Source: an uncultured Bacilli bacterium
GTDB taxonomy: Bacteria > Bacillota_I > Bacilli_A > RF39 > UBA660
Direction: 5' to 3'
Assembly: GCA_947623975.1 (NCBI GenBank)
Contig: CANQHY010000006.1
Coordinates: forward strand, 1-20,262
Length of the DNA stretch: 20,262 bases
The number at the start of each line of letters is the position of its first letter. Position 1 is the stretch's first letter. A model generated the notes under the pieces. That model ran no database searches and had not been told where the DNA came from. It saw only the letters and a program-made list of their open reading frames with translations. Below are positions 18,781-20,262 of this stretch, in pieces. Both the position numbers and the translations under genes were made by a program.

Positions 18781-19725
18781 TTAAACAATAAAAGTTGTTT
18801 CATCTAAAAAAGTATAATTAGTTAAATATTTTAATTCCCTTACTAAACGAAATAAAGCTTCATCTTTCATTTTAGCTTCAATCATAATATCAAAATCTTG
18901 ATCATATTTTTTCATAAATCTCATAAAATTAATAAAATCTAAAACATTAATATAATCATGATGAGAGCGATATTCTTTTTTCAATTTACTTTTTGGGGAA
19001 GAAAAATGTACTTTAGGAAGATTATTTTGCCATGTGGCAAATATTCTTGAAAGATAATCATCTAAATTATCGCCATTATTATTACATAAATAGTGATGAT
19101 AATCTAAAACCATAGGGATGTGCAAATCTTCGCATAATGTTAAAACATCTTTAACTTTATATACTCTATCGTCATTTTCTAAAGCAATCATATTTTGTAC
19201 ATCTTTATCTAATTTTTTAAAATTATCTTTAAATCTTTGAATACTTTCTTCTTTTCCACCTTCCATACTGCCAACGTGAAGAATAATTATAGGATTAGAA
19301 ATTTTTAATTGTTTTAAAATAAAAGATTCATATTCTAATATTTTAATACTAGCTGTAACAACTTCTTCTTTAGTGCTATTTAAAACACAAAATTGATCAG
19401 GATGAGTATCGACTCTTAAATTGTTTTTTCCAATATACTTGCCAATATCATCTAAAGTTGCACTTACTTTTTCTTTATAATCATAGTCAACCTCAGAATG
19501 GGTAGCCAAAGGAATTAGGGAAGAATTTAAACGATAAAAATGAATATTATTTTTCACATTATATTTTAGTATTTCCATAAGGCCTTCTAGATTTTGGTTG
19601 ATAATTGAAGTTAAATAATTATTACTATCCTCTTTTTTTAAATAATTAGTATAAGTTAAAGTGTGAAATAATTTTTGACCTTCCAAAGTTTTAGATATAA
19701 CTGCATATCCTAGTCTTATTTTCAA
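18781..19725 (-). CDS. uvsE: UV damage endonuclease UvsE
   Basis: This TIM-barrel endonuclease nicks DNA 5' of UV photoproducts and some other lesions to start alternative excision repair. Visible family motifs are the start IRLGYAVIS, FYRLNSSLIPLATHSE, LRVDTHPDQFCVLNS, IILHVGSMEGGKE, IALENDD, VLDYHHYLCNN, KVHFSSPK, SHHDYI and DIMIEAKMKDEALFRL, giving the metal-binding His/Glu/Asp cluster. About 314 aa is normal. I prefer TTG at 19725 (MKIRLGYA); GTG codons four codons further up are alternatives. It is a chromosomal gene, transcribed toward the tRNA. Confidence 0.93.
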   Translation of the reverse strand: MKIRLGYAVISKTLEGQKLFHTLTYTNYLKKEDSNNYLTSIINQNLEGLMEILKYNVKNNIHFYRLNSSLIPLATHSEVDYDYKEKVSATLDDIGKYIGKNNLRVDTHPDQFCVLNSTKEEVVTASIKILEYESFILKQLKISNPIIILHVGSMEGGKEESIQRFKDNFKKLDKDVQNMIALENDDRVYKVKDVLTLCEDLHIPMVLDYHHYLCNNNGDNLDDYLSRIFATWQNNLPKVHFSSPKSKLKKEYRSHHDYINVLDFINFMRFMKKYDQDFDIMIEAKMKDEALFRLVRELKYLTNYTFLDETTFIV

Positions 19726-19773
19726 TCTAATCACCACTCTTAGTTTTTAAAAATAAACTAAATTTATGCAAAG

Positions 19774-19796
19774 AAAAAGGCAATTAATCAATTACC
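19774..19796 (-). terminator. Terminator of the cyclophilin gene
   Basis: GGCAATT (19779-19785) and AATTACC (19790-19796) form a 7-bp stem (one G-U on the transcribed strand) with a 4-nt loop, followed on the minus strand by five T. It overlaps the cyclophilin stop codon. Confidence 0.75.
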
Positions 19797-20262
19797 TTAA
19801 TAGAATTTATAACTGGTTGTTCTTCTTTTTTTATTGTCCCATTACTATCAGTTGGTTTAGCATCACTAGCTATCTTATCGACTATTTCCATTCCTTTAGT
19901 AACTTTTCCAAACGCTGCGTAATCTCCATCTAGATAAGTACTATCTTGTTGAACAATGAAAAATTGTGAACTAGCACTATCTTTATTACTACTGCGAGCC
20001 ATTGAGATTACACCTCTTTCATGAGATAAATCATTGTCTACACCATTAGATGAAAATTCCCCTTTAATCGTCTTAGCACTTCCTCCTGTGCCATCTCCTT
20101 TAGGATCTCCTCCTTGAATCATAAAACCATCTATAATTCGATGAAAAGTCAGACCGTCATAAAAGCCATCATTAACCAAATTCAAGAAATTTTCAACTGT
20201 TAAAGGAGCAACGTTAGGATCAAGCTCTACTTCTACTACCCCATAATCTTTAATATCAATTG
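19784..20262 (-). CDS. Peptidyl-prolyl cis-trans isomerase, cyclophilin type (partial)
   Basis: The 3' 159 codons are present; the frame stays open to the right edge, so the start lies outside. The cyclophilin core is complete here: NFLNLVNDGFYDGLTFHRII, then DGFMIQGGDPKGDGTGGSA, HERGVISMARS, SSQFFIVQ, YAAFGKVTKGMEIVDKI. The catalytic Arg (FHR), the FMIQGGD and QFFI motifs are all present. It should speed proline isomerisation during folding. Whether the missing N-terminus carries a lipoprotein signal, as in some Bacillota, cannot be seen. Confidence 0.95.
   Translation of the reverse strand, partial: IDIKDYGVVEVELDPNVAPLTVENFLNLVNDGFYDGLTFHRIIDGFMIQGGDPKGDGTGGSAKTIKGEFSSNGVDNDLSHERGVISMARSSNKDSASSQFFIVQQDSTYLDGDYAAFGKVTKGMEIVDKIASDAKPTDSNGTIKKEEQPVINSIKVID

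Overview
The window is the right-hand part of a temperate tailed-phage genome integrated in the chromosome of a very AT-rich, low-GC Gram-positive bacterium (Bacillota). The evidence is strong AGGAGG-type ribosome binding sites before most genes, consensus sigma-A promoters, standard-code tryptophan (TGG) and stop usage, and Firmicutes-type phage families. I cannot name the species. Host chromosome resumes at about 18660 with a threonine tRNA, uvsE and a cyclophilin gene that runs off the right edge.

Layout, right to left along the phage. A divergent switch at about 13550-13690 carries a consensus sigma-A promoter firing leftward into a Cro-like gene and a rightward promoter for a short CI-like repressor. 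The leftward transcript covers about 13 kb. It holds a 52-aa membrane protein, a long inverted repeat in the leader, a likely DNA-binding protein, a DUF6291-type replication protein with seven phased 11-bp iterons at its end (candidate origin), a possible helicase-loader-like protein, and a recombination set (DUF1071/Sak3 annealing protein, YqaJ-type exonuclease, NinB-like protein, SSB, RusA-type resolvase). It also has two HNH nucleases, many small accessory proteins, and an ArpU/DUF1492-like regulator. A terminator and a probable late promoter at about 4555-4622 separate this early block from the packaging and head genes: RusA, a 25-aa membrane peptide, TerS, TerL, two small proteins, portal, and the start of an acidic, probably scaffold-like protein cut by the left edge.

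The rightward (lysogeny) arm holds the repressor, two small membrane-anchored proteins, an ImmA/IrrE metallopeptidase, an orphan HsdR-N-type nuclease, a zinc-ribbon membrane protein, a long PemK/MazF-fold protein, a structured noncoding RNA with its own promoter and terminator, and a tyrosine integrase. The short repressor plus ImmA suggests ImmR/ImmA-type proteolytic induction. The genes from the nuclease to the small RNA look like cargo expressed in the lysogen.

Most interesting points: (1) the roughly 100-nt RNA at 17106-17207 with a duplicated ACAGG-hairpin-TAGACA module beside the MazF-like gene, both inside a pair of 26-bp direct repeats; (2) a 26-bp inverted repeat in the early leader whose two mismatches become G-U pairs only in the leftward transcript; (3) seven perfectly phased 11-bp iterons; (4) a homopolymer frameshift that cuts the C-terminus off one early protein; (5) a tRNA-Thr with an apparent A19-U56 replacement of the G19-C56 tertiary pair; (6) an 18-bp motif shared by the integrase leader and the leader of a possible excision protein.
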